The notes: a model not told the origin generated them from the sequence alone. 7,512 nt of DNA from Chitinophagaceae bacterium (GCA_025963615.1 JAOQAL010000481.1:1-7512); one strand, 5' to 3'. Shown: positions 1-7,245, counted from the stretch's first letter. Made by a program: numbers and translations.

Positions 1-505
1 AATGGGGTTGCAGTTGTTGGCGCAACTTGAACAATTCGGCATCTTTTGTCAGTTTTTCTGCATCCGCTTTCCTTAATTCATTTTCTTTTTGCTCGGCGGT
101 ATTATACCATAAAGCACTAACCATTGAAACACATCCTAATATTAACAGGGCCATACTAACCCGGATGGGCAAGGAGCGGTACAAGGTGTCGGGTGAAGTT
201 GCATAAAAGCTTACCAGCATATTCAAAAGCCATTTGCAAAGGAAAAGCCATAATGTAGAAAAGATGAGGCATACTCCAAAAAGATTCAGGAACCGTTCGC
301 GCCTCGGTAAATAATACCGGTAGGTATTCATCATTACCAGGCAGATGAGTAATAGAAGGCCATTGCTGATAACACTATCTATTATTCCTTCATGCCAGGG
401 CAGGCCAAACCAATAAAGAACGATCGCCTGGTCTGCCATGAGGGTAAGCCAGCAGCCGCTGAAAAAAATCCTGAACTGTTTAACAGAAAAAGGGGATGCC
501 GGCAT
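1..505 (-). CDS. LytS/YehU-type sensor histidine kinase, N-terminal part (cut by window edge)
   Basis: The first 168 codons of an inner-membrane sensor kinase are present. Hydrophobic segments at about residues 11-32, 43-60, 73-99 and 114-134 suggest four membrane helices. A charged, probably coiled-coil linker (about 136-163) leads to LRQQLQPH at 161-168, the start of the His_kinase (PF06580) signature, which normally continues FLFN; H168 is the predicted phosphoacceptor. The ATPase domain lies outside the window. Kinases of this family usually phosphorylate a LytTR-type response regulator encoded next to them, here expected beyond position 1 (inference). The ATG at 505 lies 6 bp after the stop of the DUF4288 gene, so the two are probably co-transcribed. 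No Shine-Dalgarno sequence is visible; the leader is A/T-rich, as is common in Bacteroidota. The ligand cannot be told from sequence. The family call is strong because of the QLQPH motif after several helices. Confidence 0.88.
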   Translation of the reverse strand, partial: MPASPFSVKQFRIFFSGCWLTLMADQAIVLYWFGLPWHEGIIDSVISNGLLLLICLVMMNTYRYYLPRRERFLNLFGVCLIFSTLWLFLCKWLLNMLVSFYATSPDTLYRSLPIRVSMALLILGCVSMVSALWYNTAEQKENELRKADAEKLTKDAELFKLRQQLQPH

Positions 506-511
506 AATTTT

Positions 512-871
512 TCAAGCTAACTGCAATAGCCGGTGCGATGATGAAAAAATAATGTTTTCCGCTTTCTGATTTATCACCTGTATATACTGGTCAGCATTAT
601 CTTTTTCCTCAATGCGCGAATACAATTCGGCGCCATCAATCAATTCACTAAGCAGGTACAATTCACTTATATTAATGAACTGCCATTGTACCAGTTGTTC
701 TTTTTTGTTGTAAAAAGTTTCCTCTTCTCTCTTGCCGGTGATTTGTGCTTTGCTGAAGGCCTCTTCTTTGCCCGCAGCGGATATTAAGCGAAGCTGTTCA
801 TCAAATTGAGGAGCATGATCTCCGTTTCCGCAAACGATACGAAATACAATTTTTGCCAGATACCAGTTCAT
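512..871 (-). CDS. DUF4288 domain protein
   Basis: This small soluble protein of 119 residues has no signal peptide or membrane segment. It fits DUF4288: an N-terminal MNWYLAKIVFRI strand, then the conserved GDHAPQFDEQLRLI stretch (17-30), an EAFSKA helix (37-42), a VQWQFINISELYLL segment (about 61-74), and DGAELYSRI (79-87). The biochemical function of the family is not known to me. The gene ends 6 bp before the histidine kinase start, which suggests translational coupling or at least one transcript, and a link to envelope signalling by association only. No other in-frame start gives a better fit, because the family N-terminus begins at this methionine. The leader contains TTTT directly before ATG and no clear ribosome binding site. 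The family call is from memory of the conserved pattern. Confidence 0.8.
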   Translation of the reverse strand: MNWYLAKIVFRIVCGNGDHAPQFDEQLRLISAAGKEEAFSKAQITGKREEETFYNKKEQLVQWQFINISELYLLSELIDGAELYSRIEEKDNADQYIQVINQKAENIIFSSSHRLLQLA

Positions 872-1033
872 AAAATGTCAGTTGATAGTTTGTCTTGCAA
901 CAAACCAGTTAGGAATTTTTGGTTTAAATATGTCAATGGTGTCAATGCGCTGTTATCCACTTCGGTCCCATCACGTTCCGCTGTTTTCCAAACCTTCTCA
1001 CTACCGGGAGGACGATTGATTAGTACCGATACT
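872..1033 (-). other. Non-coding spacer with a 23S rRNA 3'-end-like start and short repeats
   Basis: This 162-bp gap separates the LiaF-like gene from the DUF4288 gene. Read on the minus strand, it opens with CGGTACTAATCAATCG (1028-1013), which contains the CGGTACTAAT block typical of the 3' end of bacterial 23S rRNA. Further on is a perfect tandem CATTGACA-C-CATTGACA (947-931), followed by TATTT, similar to TTGACATATT-like motifs I recall from Bacteroidota rRNA operon spacers. A short hairpin GTTTGT-cttgca-ACAAAC sits at 888-905. No convincing gene is present: a 63-codon frame would need a TTG start inside the upstream gene. The region may be a relic of an rRNA operon tail, or the likeness may be chance. 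No rRNA body is present, because the upstream sequence is coding. Confidence 0.4.
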
Positions 1034-1828
1034 TTATTTTTTAAAACTTTTGATTTCAATACCGCCGAATATGATGGTGCCCTTCAATACTAAAGCCTTA
1101 TCAGGGGTATCTGTAATGGTTGATATAGATCGTTTGTCTTCTACCCCTCCAAATATGGTTACAATCTCTGATTTTACTGCCCAATGTGAAGGAACAATCA
1201 ATTCAGCGCCTCCAAATATGGTGGTTACATCGATGGTAGCTACCCCTTGTATATCTGCCTGGGTCAGGTTAATTTCAGTGCCTCCAAAAATGTTGGTGAT
1301 ATCCCCACCCATGAAATTTTTAGAAAGAATATTTTTTTTAGTGCTTCCAAAAATACTGGTCGTGTCAATAAAGTCTTCTTTAATAAAAGTTTCTTCGCTG
1401 GCTATATCAGGGCTCAATTCACCCGATTTTCTTTTTATGTCCCATTCCTTTCGCAAACTTCTGCGGTGTGGACGAAAGATAAAAAAAGCACCCATACCAA
1501 TCAGCACAACTGGCCACACGTGCTTATCAAGATCACCAACAAAAAAATATTCGTTTAGCAAAAAAGCGGTACCCACAAGAATCATGATAAACCAGGCCGC
1601 GCCCCGAAAACTATGTTTGAACCCGATAAACAAACCAATTACGATCAGTAATGTTTGCCAGTTGAACAGCCAGTCGGGCACCGGATAACGGAAACTTTTT
1701 AATAATGCAACACCTCCGATAAGCAGGAATAATATCCCGGTCCATATCCGGCCCCGGCCATCCTCCTGTTCATCACCTCCCCAGTGCCTCCGTCTTCTTA
1801 TTTCACGTCTTGTTTCGAAGTCTGTCAT
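1034..1828 (-). CDS. LiaF-like membrane protein with repeated FGG-strand C-terminal domain
   Basis: The 264-residue protein begins with a charged, arginine-rich cytosolic tail (1-27, with RREIRRRR at 7-14). Four hydrophobic helices follow at about 29-45, 53-71, 76-92 and 104-119, matching the LiaI/LiaF-type transmembrane region. The soluble C-terminal part (about 140-264) has five spaced copies of an xIFGGxE-like strand: SIFGSTKK (158), NIFGGTEI (179), TIFGGAEL (203), TIFGGVED (224) and IIFGGIEI (252). This is typical of the LiaF C-terminal beta-helix-like domain (DUF2154-like). In Firmicutes LiaF restrains the LiaS kinase until cell-envelope damage; that role here is inferred only from the family and from the histidine kinase two genes downstream. 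The first FGG copy is degenerate (FGS). The ATG at 1828 fits because the arginine-rich tail and helices follow at once. A promoter candidate and an inverted repeat lie just upstream. Confidence 0.85.
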   Translation of the reverse strand: MTDFETRREIRRRRHWGGDEQEDGRGRIWTGILFLLIGGVALLKSFRYPVPDWLFNWQTLLIVIGLFIGFKHSFRGAAWFIMILVGTAFLLNEYFFVGDLDKHVWPVVLIGMGAFFIFRPHRRSLRKEWDIKRKSGELSPDIASEETFIKEDFIDTTSIFGSTKKNILSKNFMGGDITNIFGGTEINLTQADIQGVATIDVTTIFGGAELIVPSHWAVKSEIVTIFGGVEDKRSISTITDTPDKALVLKGTIIFGGIEIKSFKK

Positions 1829-1844
1829 GCGAATTAATTTAAGT

Positions 1845-1876
1845 TAAAAATAAATTACCTGCTGCTACAGGCCAAC
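1845..1876 (-). promoter_or_regulatory. Candidate Bacteroidota-type promoter for the LiaF-like gene
   Basis: On the minus strand a GTTG box (1876-1873) is followed after 20 bp by TATTTTTA (1852-1845). This matches seven of eight positions of the Bacteroidota -7 consensus TAnnTTTG, and the spacing is within the usual range. Transcription would begin a few bases further on, leaving a short leader of roughly 10 nt before the ATG at 1828. The motif is short and the region A/T-rich, so a chance match is possible. Confidence 0.35.
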
Positions 1877-1890
1877 AGTAAACAGGTAAT
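1854..1890. repeat. Perfect 8-bp inverted repeat, possible operator
   Basis: ATTACCTG (1854-1861) and CAGGTAAT (1883-1890) are exact reverse complements separated by 21 bp. The arms bracket the putative -33 box: one arm abuts the upstream edge of the -7 box and the other lies just upstream of the -33 box. The centre-to-centre distance is 29 bp, close to three helical turns, so a dimeric regulator could bind both arms on roughly the same face. The repeat is seen directly; its use as an operator is inferred. Confidence 0.45.
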
Positions 1891-2129
1891 ATGTCAGCAC
1901 AAAGCGGTAAAAGGTCGAAATAGACCGGTGAAAAAGAAAGCATACGGTGGGATAGCCAGTTAAACCAAGGCAATCTTCTTAAAAACCAGATTGCTGACCC
2001 GTCCCGTCGTCAGAAAACAAATAAAAATATACTACCATTTTTCTCATGGGTAAATAGTCTAAGGAGGAATAAATTGATCCGGGTTCATGAATAACAGGTA
2101 CTTTTTACCTATCCGGGTAGAATTATTTT

Positions 2130-5100
2130 TCAGAAAATATAACGCAAGCCTATTTGCATTTGCCAGCGCGATGGTAAATCCGGACTGTCAACAAAAGTGT
2201 GTGTCAACGAAGGATCAAACTGGTAAACCGGTGCGTTATTATTATAGGTAACGGACAATGGCTGGTAATAGCCTGCCGTGGTTGCATACTTTCTTATGCC
2301 CCAGTTACTGCTGATGAGATTGCCGAGATTTACGAAATCGAGGCTGAGCTGGAGGGATTGTTTGTTTTCCTTATTGATAACAAAATCCTGCAGGATACGC
2401 AGATCCAGCTCGCTGTACCAAGGCGTTTCACCGCCATATTTCGTGGTGTATTCACCACGCAGTCCATTCAGGTATTTATCCTGCCCGATAAAGGTTTTTA
2501 AAGCTTGTCGTTGTGCAATGGCATTTTGTATATTGCCATTAATATCCAGTAAAGGCGCAAAAGCCATATTGTCTATTTCTGCATCGGTGGGTACATAGAG
2601 CAGATCATTACTACTGGTGCCATCATTATTAATATCGCCGCCATAGACATAGGCGAAGCGGTTACCTGATGTCCAGGAACTAAATATAGAAACGGTAGTT
2701 GCCAATTTCTTCTCTTTTCCATATTCTATTTTTTTCGAACCGGCTATAAAAAACCGGTGTTTATTGCCATATAGGGAATTTGACGCAATGGCTTTATTGG
2801 CATTATTTAATATCGGGTTGCGGTCAAATGCGTCACTGGAAATTTCCGCTGAAATGGAACTGGCATCTTTTGCAATGCCAAAATTATAGGCGGCCATTAT
2901 AAACAAACCCTTCTTGAAATTTTGCTGCGCCTGGAATGAGAGATTGAATTGGTGACCAACCCTGGTATTGGTAAATACATAGGTGTTGGCGGCGCCCTGG
3001 TTAGCGGCCAGGTATACACTCCGGCTATCACCGGTGGCTGAGTTTAACACGCCGGTGGGTTCCCCTAATTTATAATTTCTAACCATCATCGCGTTTACAT
3101 CTTTGGTATAGGCTATGTCAACAGTAAAGATGGTTCCAAAAGGAATTCTGAAATCGGTACCAATATTAGAACGCAATACCTGGGGCCATTTGAAATTGCG
3201 GTCTGTTACGTTATAGAAAAAACTGAAAGGATTGCCAATAGAATTGCCTAACCACACAAAAGGAAACCGGCCTGTAAATAAGCCTGAACCACCACGCACC
3301 TGTATGGTTTTATTACCTTTTACATCCCAGTTGAAACCAACACGCGGAGATATCAAAGGTTTTTTGGTTGGCAGCCGGGTATTGTCCAGCTCTTTTCCAA
3401 CTCCATTGGTAACAACTTTTCCATCCGCATCAAATAAAGTAAGCGGATCATTATTGGGTACGGTAGGAGAACTGGTCTGGCCATCGGGAGCTACGTATTT
3501 GAACTTATCTTTAAAATAAACCGGCCTGTCCATCCGGATGCCGTAAGTAACCTTCAATCTGTCACCAGCCTGCCATTCATCCTGTAAATAAGCTGACAAT
3601 TGCCCGACGGTTAGATAATACCATGTCCATTTATCAGCTGCTGCGGCCGCTTTGGCTGCATTTACATCTACATCCAGGGGATAAGCGCCAAAAACATAGG
3701 CGCCACCAACCGGCACACTATCTTTAAATGTTTGAATGTCCCCGTCAAAGAATAACGTAGGGCCATATCCTGTCAGATTAAATGAGTTGCCAAACTTAAA
3801 TGACTCAAAAGAAGCCCCTGCAGTAAGCGTATGATTTTTAAAATAAGCATTGAAATCATTGGTTATCTGGAATGCGTCCTGGTTCAGCCGGTTATTGATG
3901 GAAAATGGTTCATGGCCGGCAACAATATACCGGACACCATATTTAGATATGTTTATAACGGGGAAGGGGGCGGAAAAAGGATTTCGTTTGTCCTTAAACG
4001 TTGTATAAACAACTCTTAGTTTATTAGCCGAATTGCCTTTAAAATTAGATTTCAGTTCAGCACCGAAAGAATTTAATTTATTTACGATCTCATAGCCGGA
4101 ATTCTGAAATTGCAGGGTGGTGAAATCGGGGCCCCTCCTGCCAATAGCGCTGGGGTGTGCCGGCTTATCTTTCGAAGCATCCAGGCCATTGTAGGTAAAT
4201 GACAATTTATGAACTGAATTAATATTCCAGTCAATTTTTGCAAGCCATTTATAGTTGGTTTGATCTAACGTATACCCCTGGTAAGGGCCTGTGTCATAAT
4301 TAAAACGGTTTTTCAGAATGGTGCTCACAGCAATAAGGTCCGACTCCAGCACCCTGGAGGTATTTGTTTTTCCGGCATTGGAATTATTTTGTGCTACATA
4401 GCTCGAAGCCTCATCACTGCGTTGTTCAGTTTCAAAACTCAGGAAATAAAATAGTTTATTTTTTTTTATTGCGCCGCCTATTGTGAAGCCCGCCTGGAGC
4501 TGACTAAGATCGGGAACCACTAATTTATTCTTTGAAACTTTTTTACCAGTCATGGATTGATTTCTGTAAAAAACATACGCGGTTCCCGAAAACCGGTTGC
4601 TGCCTGATTTAGTGACGGTGTTAATACCGGCACCGGTAAAACCGGCTTGCGTTACATCGTAAGGTGCGAGGTTTACCTGTATCTGGTCTATGGCATCCAG
4701 CGAAATAGGTTGCGCATTCGTTTGACCTCCGGGTGTTGGTGCGTCAAGCCCAAAGGGGTTATTAAATACGGCGCCATCCAGAGAGAAATTATTGTATTGC
4801 CCGTTCCGGCCAGCAAATGAAATGCCATTATAATTTGCCGAAGCAGATGGTGTCAAACGCAAGTAATCATCTGCAGACCGGTTAATGGTTGGCAGCGTTT
4901 TTATTTGCTGGTTGCTGATATTGGTAGAAGCGCCGGTTCTTTTGTTATCAAAAATCCGGGATTGAGAACTGACCGTAACATTACCGAGTTCGATTGATTT
5001 TTCCTGCAGTAAAAATTCAACTGAATTATTGAGTCCAAGCTCGAGGAAAATATTATCGGTGACCTCTTCTTTATAGCCAACATGATTCACTGTTACGCGG

Positions 5101-5345
5101 TACGGTCCGCCTACTCTTAAATTAGGTACTGTAAACCTTCCGTCTGATCTTGTTATGAGTGTCTGTTTAATGCCTGCGTCCGGATATTCAACAGTCACTG
5201 TCACCGATGAAAGACCGGCGCCCTTCGAATCTTTTACAATTCCACTTAATGTGGCCGTAGTAACCTGTGCTGAAAGCCTGATCGAGAGTATGATTAAAAC
5301 GCCGGCTAGAGCAAACCCATATTTGCCCGGGAAATTCTTTCTCAT
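2130..5345 (-). CDS. Oar-like TonB-dependent outer-membrane receptor
   Basis: The 1071-residue protein has a signal peptide (about 1-26: basic start, hydrophobic FALAGVLIIL, LSA before the cut), a carboxypeptidase-regulatory-like beta-sandwich domain (about 28-113), a plug domain (about 140-250, with GRNGQYNNFSLDGAVFNNPF at 179-198 and INTVTKSGSNRFSG at 241-254) and a beta-barrel to the end. The last residues, GLRYIF, show the terminal phenylalanine recognised by the BAM machinery. The plug resembles Oar-type receptors of Bacteroidota and Myxococcus rather than classic SusC. No SusD-like lipoprotein gene follows or precedes it, so a glycan-utilisation pair is not supported. The substrate is unknown; TonB-driven uptake or export, or adhesion, are possible. 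The frame is intact. The start at 5345 is set by the signal peptide. The gene lies between a terminator upstream and a 301-bp gap downstream, so it is probably a single-gene transcript. Confidence 0.92.
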   Translation of the reverse strand: MRKNFPGKYGFALAGVLIILSIRLSAQVTTATLSGIVKDSKGAGLSSVTVTVEYPDAGIKQTLITRSDGRFTVPNLRVGGPYRVTVNHVGYKEEVTDNIFLELGLNNSVEFLLQEKSIELGNVTVSSQSRIFDNKRTGASTNISNQQIKTLPTINRSADDYLRLTPSASANYNGISFAGRNGQYNNFSLDGAVFNNPFGLDAPTPGGQTNAQPISLDAIDQIQVNLAPYDVTQAGFTGAGINTVTKSGSNRFSGTAYVFYRNQSMTGKKVSKNKLVVPDLSQLQAGFTIGGAIKKNKLFYFLSFETEQRSDEASSYVAQNNSNAGKTNTSRVLESDLIAVSTILKNRFNYDTGPYQGYTLDQTNYKWLAKIDWNINSVHKLSFTYNGLDASKDKPAHPSAIGRRGPDFTTLQFQNSGYEIVNKLNSFGAELKSNFKGNSANKLRVVYTTFKDKRNPFSAPFPVINISKYGVRYIVAGHEPFSINNRLNQDAFQITNDFNAYFKNHTLTAGASFESFKFGNSFNLTGYGPTLFFDGDIQTFKDSVPVGGAYVFGAYPLDVDVNAAKAAAAADKWTWYYLTVGQLSAYLQDEWQAGDRLKVTYGIRMDRPVYFKDKFKYVAPDGQTSSPTVPNNDPLTLFDADGKVVTNGVGKELDNTRLPTKKPLISPRVGFNWDVKGNKTIQVRGGSGLFTGRFPFVWLGNSIGNPFSFFYNVTDRNFKWPQVLRSNIGTDFRIPFGTIFTVDIAYTKDVNAMMVRNYKLGEPTGVLNSATGDSRSVYLAANQGAANTYVFTNTRVGHQFNLSFQAQQNFKKGLFIMAAYNFGIAKDASSISAEISSDAFDRNPILNNANKAIASNSLYGNKHRFFIAGSKKIEYGKEKKLATTVSIFSSWTSGNRFAYVYGGDINNDGTSSNDLLYVPTDAEIDNMAFAPLLDINGNIQNAIAQRQALKTFIGQDKYLNGLRGEYTTKYGGETPWYSELDLRILQDFVINKENKQSLQLSLDFVNLGNLISSNWGIRKYATTAGYYQPLSVTYNNNAPVYQFDPSLTHTFVDSPDLPSRWQMQIGLRYIF

Positions 5346-5365
5346 AGTAATTGCTTTTCGGTTTA

Positions 5366-5382
5366 GCGATAAGTATGATCGC
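5366..5382. promoter_or_regulatory. Short palindrome upstream of the receptor gene
   Basis: GCGAT (5366-5370) and ATCGC (5378-5382) are exact inverted repeats separated by 7 bp, 20 bp before the receptor start codon and just after the terminator T-run. This could be an operator or part of the leader of the receptor mRNA. The arms are only 5 bp, so chance is possible. No convincing -33/-7 promoter pair was found in the 104-bp gap; a promoter may overlap the terminator. Confidence 0.25.
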
Positions 5383-5383
5383 G

Positions 5384-5422
5384 AATAAAAAATGCCTGTC
5401 CGGGATTATTGGGCAGGCATTT
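5384..5422 (-). terminator. Intrinsic terminator of the adenine deaminase gene
   Basis: Read on the minus strand, AAATGCCTGCCC (5422-5411) pairs with GGACAGGCATTT (5401-5390) across a 9-nt loop, with one internal A/C mismatch in twelve positions. A T-run, TTTTTTATT, follows at 5392-5384. It begins 27 bp after the adenine deaminase stop codon and separates that gene from the receptor gene. On the plus strand the mismatch becomes a G-U wobble and A/T-rich sequence also follows, so the hairpin could act in both directions. Confidence 0.88.
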
Positions 5423-5449
5423 ATTTAAATTACAAAAACTTTTTGATTT

Positions 5450-7204
5450 TTATTTCACCAACTCAAATTTATCTCCGTCAAAAAGACCAAGATCGCTCAA
5501 TTTTAAATGAGGAATGACCAGCAGGCCCATAAAGGATAAGGTCATAAAAGGGGAGGCCAGGGTGCTGCCGGCTTCTTTTGCAGCCTGGTCAATGAGTGAA
5601 TATTGCTGGGCTACCTTATAACCATCTTCAATACTCATTAATCCGGCGACGGGTAATGGTATGATCATATCCAGGTTTTCTTTAACGCAACTAACTCCTC
5701 CTTTATGTTCAATAACCATGTTTACGGCTTTGCAGATACTCTCATCATCCACGCCCACTGCGATGATATTATGGGAGTCGTGAGCTACCGAAGAGGCTAA
5801 AGCACCCTGTTTCAATCCAAAATTTTTTATGAATGCTTTTGCAACCGGCGCGTTTTTATAACGATTTACGACAACGATTTTTAAAATATCATTTTGAATG
5901 TCGGGTGTCAGCTGTCCATTTTCCGTAGCCAGCTCAGCGGTTAGTTTATTGGTGATGAGTTGGCCGTCGAGAGCTTCTATTGCGTACTGGTTGAATGATG
6001 TCCCGGGGGCTGGCTGCCTGGCCGCAGAAACGTCCGGGCGCTGAGCCGGCACGGTTATGGCAAAATCACTCTCTGTTTTTTTACTGCAGGAAAAATTATT
6101 AATTACTGCTGACTTTTGATTTTTGCCCGGGGCTTGCCGAAGAGTTGACTTTCCGTTAGCAGCAACCAATTCTCCGTCTATGTAAGTTTTTACGACCTCA
6201 AATTTTTCAGGATCTTTCACTACAATAAAATCAGCCGCATCACCTTCCCTCAATAAACCGACATCCAGTTTATAGTGAAATACTGGATTTATGCAAGCTG
6301 CTTTTAAGACTTTAAAAATATCTATTCCTTTTGCGATAGCTCTTTCACAAAGTTGGTTAATATGACCTTCCACCAGGCTATCAGGGTGTTTGTCATCACT
6401 GCAAAACATCATTTGATCCGGGTAATCATGCAGCAGTTCAATCAACGCTTCAAAGTTTTTTGCGGCGCTGCCTTCCCGGATAATAATCTTCATTCCATAT
6501 TTAAGCTTGTCTAAGGCTTCTTCTTTGGTAAAGCATTCATGATCTGTAGAGATTCCAACGGTTCCCGGGCTCCCTGTTCCTCCTTCGGTGGGATTTGGGG
6601 AAGCCTCAATATATTTTTTTGCATCGTCTCCTCTTAGCCCCGGCGCATGACCATCCACGGGCTTATTCAGGCGGCGGGCAACTGCAATCTTTTTCATTAC
6701 TTGCTCATCTTTATGCAGCACACCGGGAAAATTCATCATTTCACTCAGGTATTTGATATCATCCCGAAGTAATAATTTTTCTACATCATCAGCATTTAAT
6801 GAGGCGCCGGCAGTTTCGAAAGTTGTAGCCGGCACACAACTCGGCGCGCCGAAATTAAATTTGAAAGGAACCGTTTTCCCATTTTCAATCATGAACTCTA
6901 CTCCCTTGATACCACACACATTCGCTATTTCATGCGGATCGCTTACGGTAGCGACCGTTCCATGAACAACAGCCAGCCTTGCAAACTCTGACGGAACCAG
7001 CATCGAGCTTTCAATATGGACATGGCTGTCAATGAACCCGGGAAGGATGTAGTTTGCAGTTTGAGCCCGGTCGTTACCGGGTTTGGAGCTGCCTGAAAGC
7101 TCCCTGATTGAAGTTATTTTTCCCTTGACAACTGTTATGGTTGCCGGGTAGATTTTTTCTTTATGTAAATCAATAAGATTCCCGGAGATGGAAAAAGAGT
7201 TCAT
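5450..7204 (-). CDS. ade: Adenine deaminase (EC 3.5.4.2), with in-frame insertions
   Basis: The 584-residue enzyme should convert adenine and water to hypoxanthine and ammonia in the cytosol, for purine salvage. Amidohydrolase-fold motifs in order: HVHIESS (61-67), DPHE (89-92), SEMM (154-157), GHAPGL (185-190), TDHE (220-223), REGSAAKN (243-250), CSDDKHPD (268-275). The C-terminal adenine deaminase domain has [10 protein letters not shown] (410-419), AHDSHNI (474-480), PLPVAGLMS (516-524), PFMTLSF (552-558) and [14 protein letters not shown] (564-577). All expected metal ligands appear kept. Two oddities: 15 extra residues (202-216) just before the TDHE motif, and a GC-rich loop (about 386-403) longer than in E. 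coli Ade. Both are in frame, so the enzyme may still work. The ATG at 7204 is 41 bp after the stop of the upstream hydrolase gene, so the two may form an operon; the terminator downstream ends the unit. Confidence 0.95.
   Translation of the reverse strand: MNSFSISGNLIDLHKEKIYPATITVVKGKITSIRELSGSSKPGNDRAQTANYILPGFIDSHVHIESSMLVPSEFARLAVVHGTVATVSDPHEIANVCGIKGVEFMIENGKTVPFKFNFGAPSCVPATTFETAGASLNADDVEKLLLRDDIKYLSEMMNFPGVLHKDEQVMKKIAVARRLNKPVDGHAPGLRGDDAKKYIEASPNPTEGGTGSPGTVGISTDHECFTKEEALDKLKYGMKIIIREGSAAKNFEALIELLHDYPDQMMFCSDDKHPDSLVEGHINQLCERAIAKGIDIFKVLKAACINPVFHYKLDVGLLREGDAADFIVVKDPEKFEVVKTYIDGELVAANGKSTLRQAPGKNQKSAVINNFSCSKKTESDFAITVPAQRPDVSAARQPAPGTSFNQYAIEALDGQLITNKLTAELATENGQLTPDIQNDILKIVVVNRYKNAPVAKAFIKNFGLKQGALASSVAHDSHNIIAVGVDDESICKAVNMVIEHKGGVSCVKENLDMIIPLPVAGLMSIEDGYKVAQQYSLIDQAAKEAGSTLASPFMTLSFMGLLVIPHLKLSDLGLFDGDKFELVK
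6557..6601 (-). repeat. 45-bp in-frame insertion in ade, possibly from a palindromic repeat
   Basis: This segment encodes residues 202-216, [15 protein letters not shown]. Without it, the spacing from GHAPGL to the HE of TDHE is 24 residues, the same as I recall for E. coli Ade (GHCPGL to CHE), so the extra length is exactly 15 codons. The DNA is C-rich then G-rich (an AAATCCCACCGAAGGAGG core) and forms an imperfect stem around GAA. It resembles the short C-run/G-run palindromic repeats scattered in many Bacteroidota genomes. The extra residues are seen directly; the repeat origin is inference. Confidence 0.6.
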
Positions 7205-7245
7205 ATTCTTATCTCTTTATACAAATATCACACAAATAATTCCTT

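Larger units (their letters stand above)
1829..2129. other. 301-bp intergenic region with hairpins, upstream of the LiaF-like gene
   Basis: No gene is visible on either strand. The half nearest the LiaF-like gene holds a promoter candidate and an 8-bp inverted repeat. The middle holds two abutting inverted repeats: GCAATCT (1970-1976) with AGATTGC (1988-1994), 7-bp arms and an 11-nt loop, and CTGAC (1994-1998) with GTCAG (2009-2013), 5-bp arms and a 10-nt loop. Neither is followed by a T-run in minus-strand reading, so they are not simple terminators. Directly after the receptor gene a small stem, AGGTA (2096-2100) with TACCT (2106-2110), is too weak to call a terminator. A second, weaker promoter-like pair lies at 2024-2054 (TTTA, 19 bp, TATATTTT). 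Confidence 0.5.

Noticed and set aside
868..1059. 63-codon minus-strand frame whose stop overlaps the DUF4288 start as ATGA
   Set aside because: It needs a TTG start inside the LiaF-like gene, shows no recognisable domain, and covers the rRNA-like spacer; the ATGA overlap is probably chance.
1050..1688. 212-codon plus-strand open frame
   Set aside because: It is antisense to the LiaF-like gene; its repeated PPNM-type peptides are the mirror of the FGG repeats.
2024..2054. Alternative promoter (TTTA, 19 bp, TATATTTT) for the LiaF-like gene
   Set aside because: It would give a leader of almost 200 nt; the candidate at 1845-1876 is closer to the gene, so this one is kept only as a weaker option.
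2061..2094. AAGGAGG followed by TTG on the plus strand, resembling a ribosome binding site and start
   Set aside because: The frame closes after six codons, and Bacteroidota seldom rely on strong Shine-Dalgarno sequences.
2096..2110. AGGTA/TACCT hairpin after the receptor stop, considered as its terminator
   Set aside because: The stem has only 5 bp and no T-run follows on the minus strand.
2199..2598. Overlapping plus-strand frames of about 100 codons
   Set aside because: They are antisense to the receptor barrel, with no domain and no leader features.
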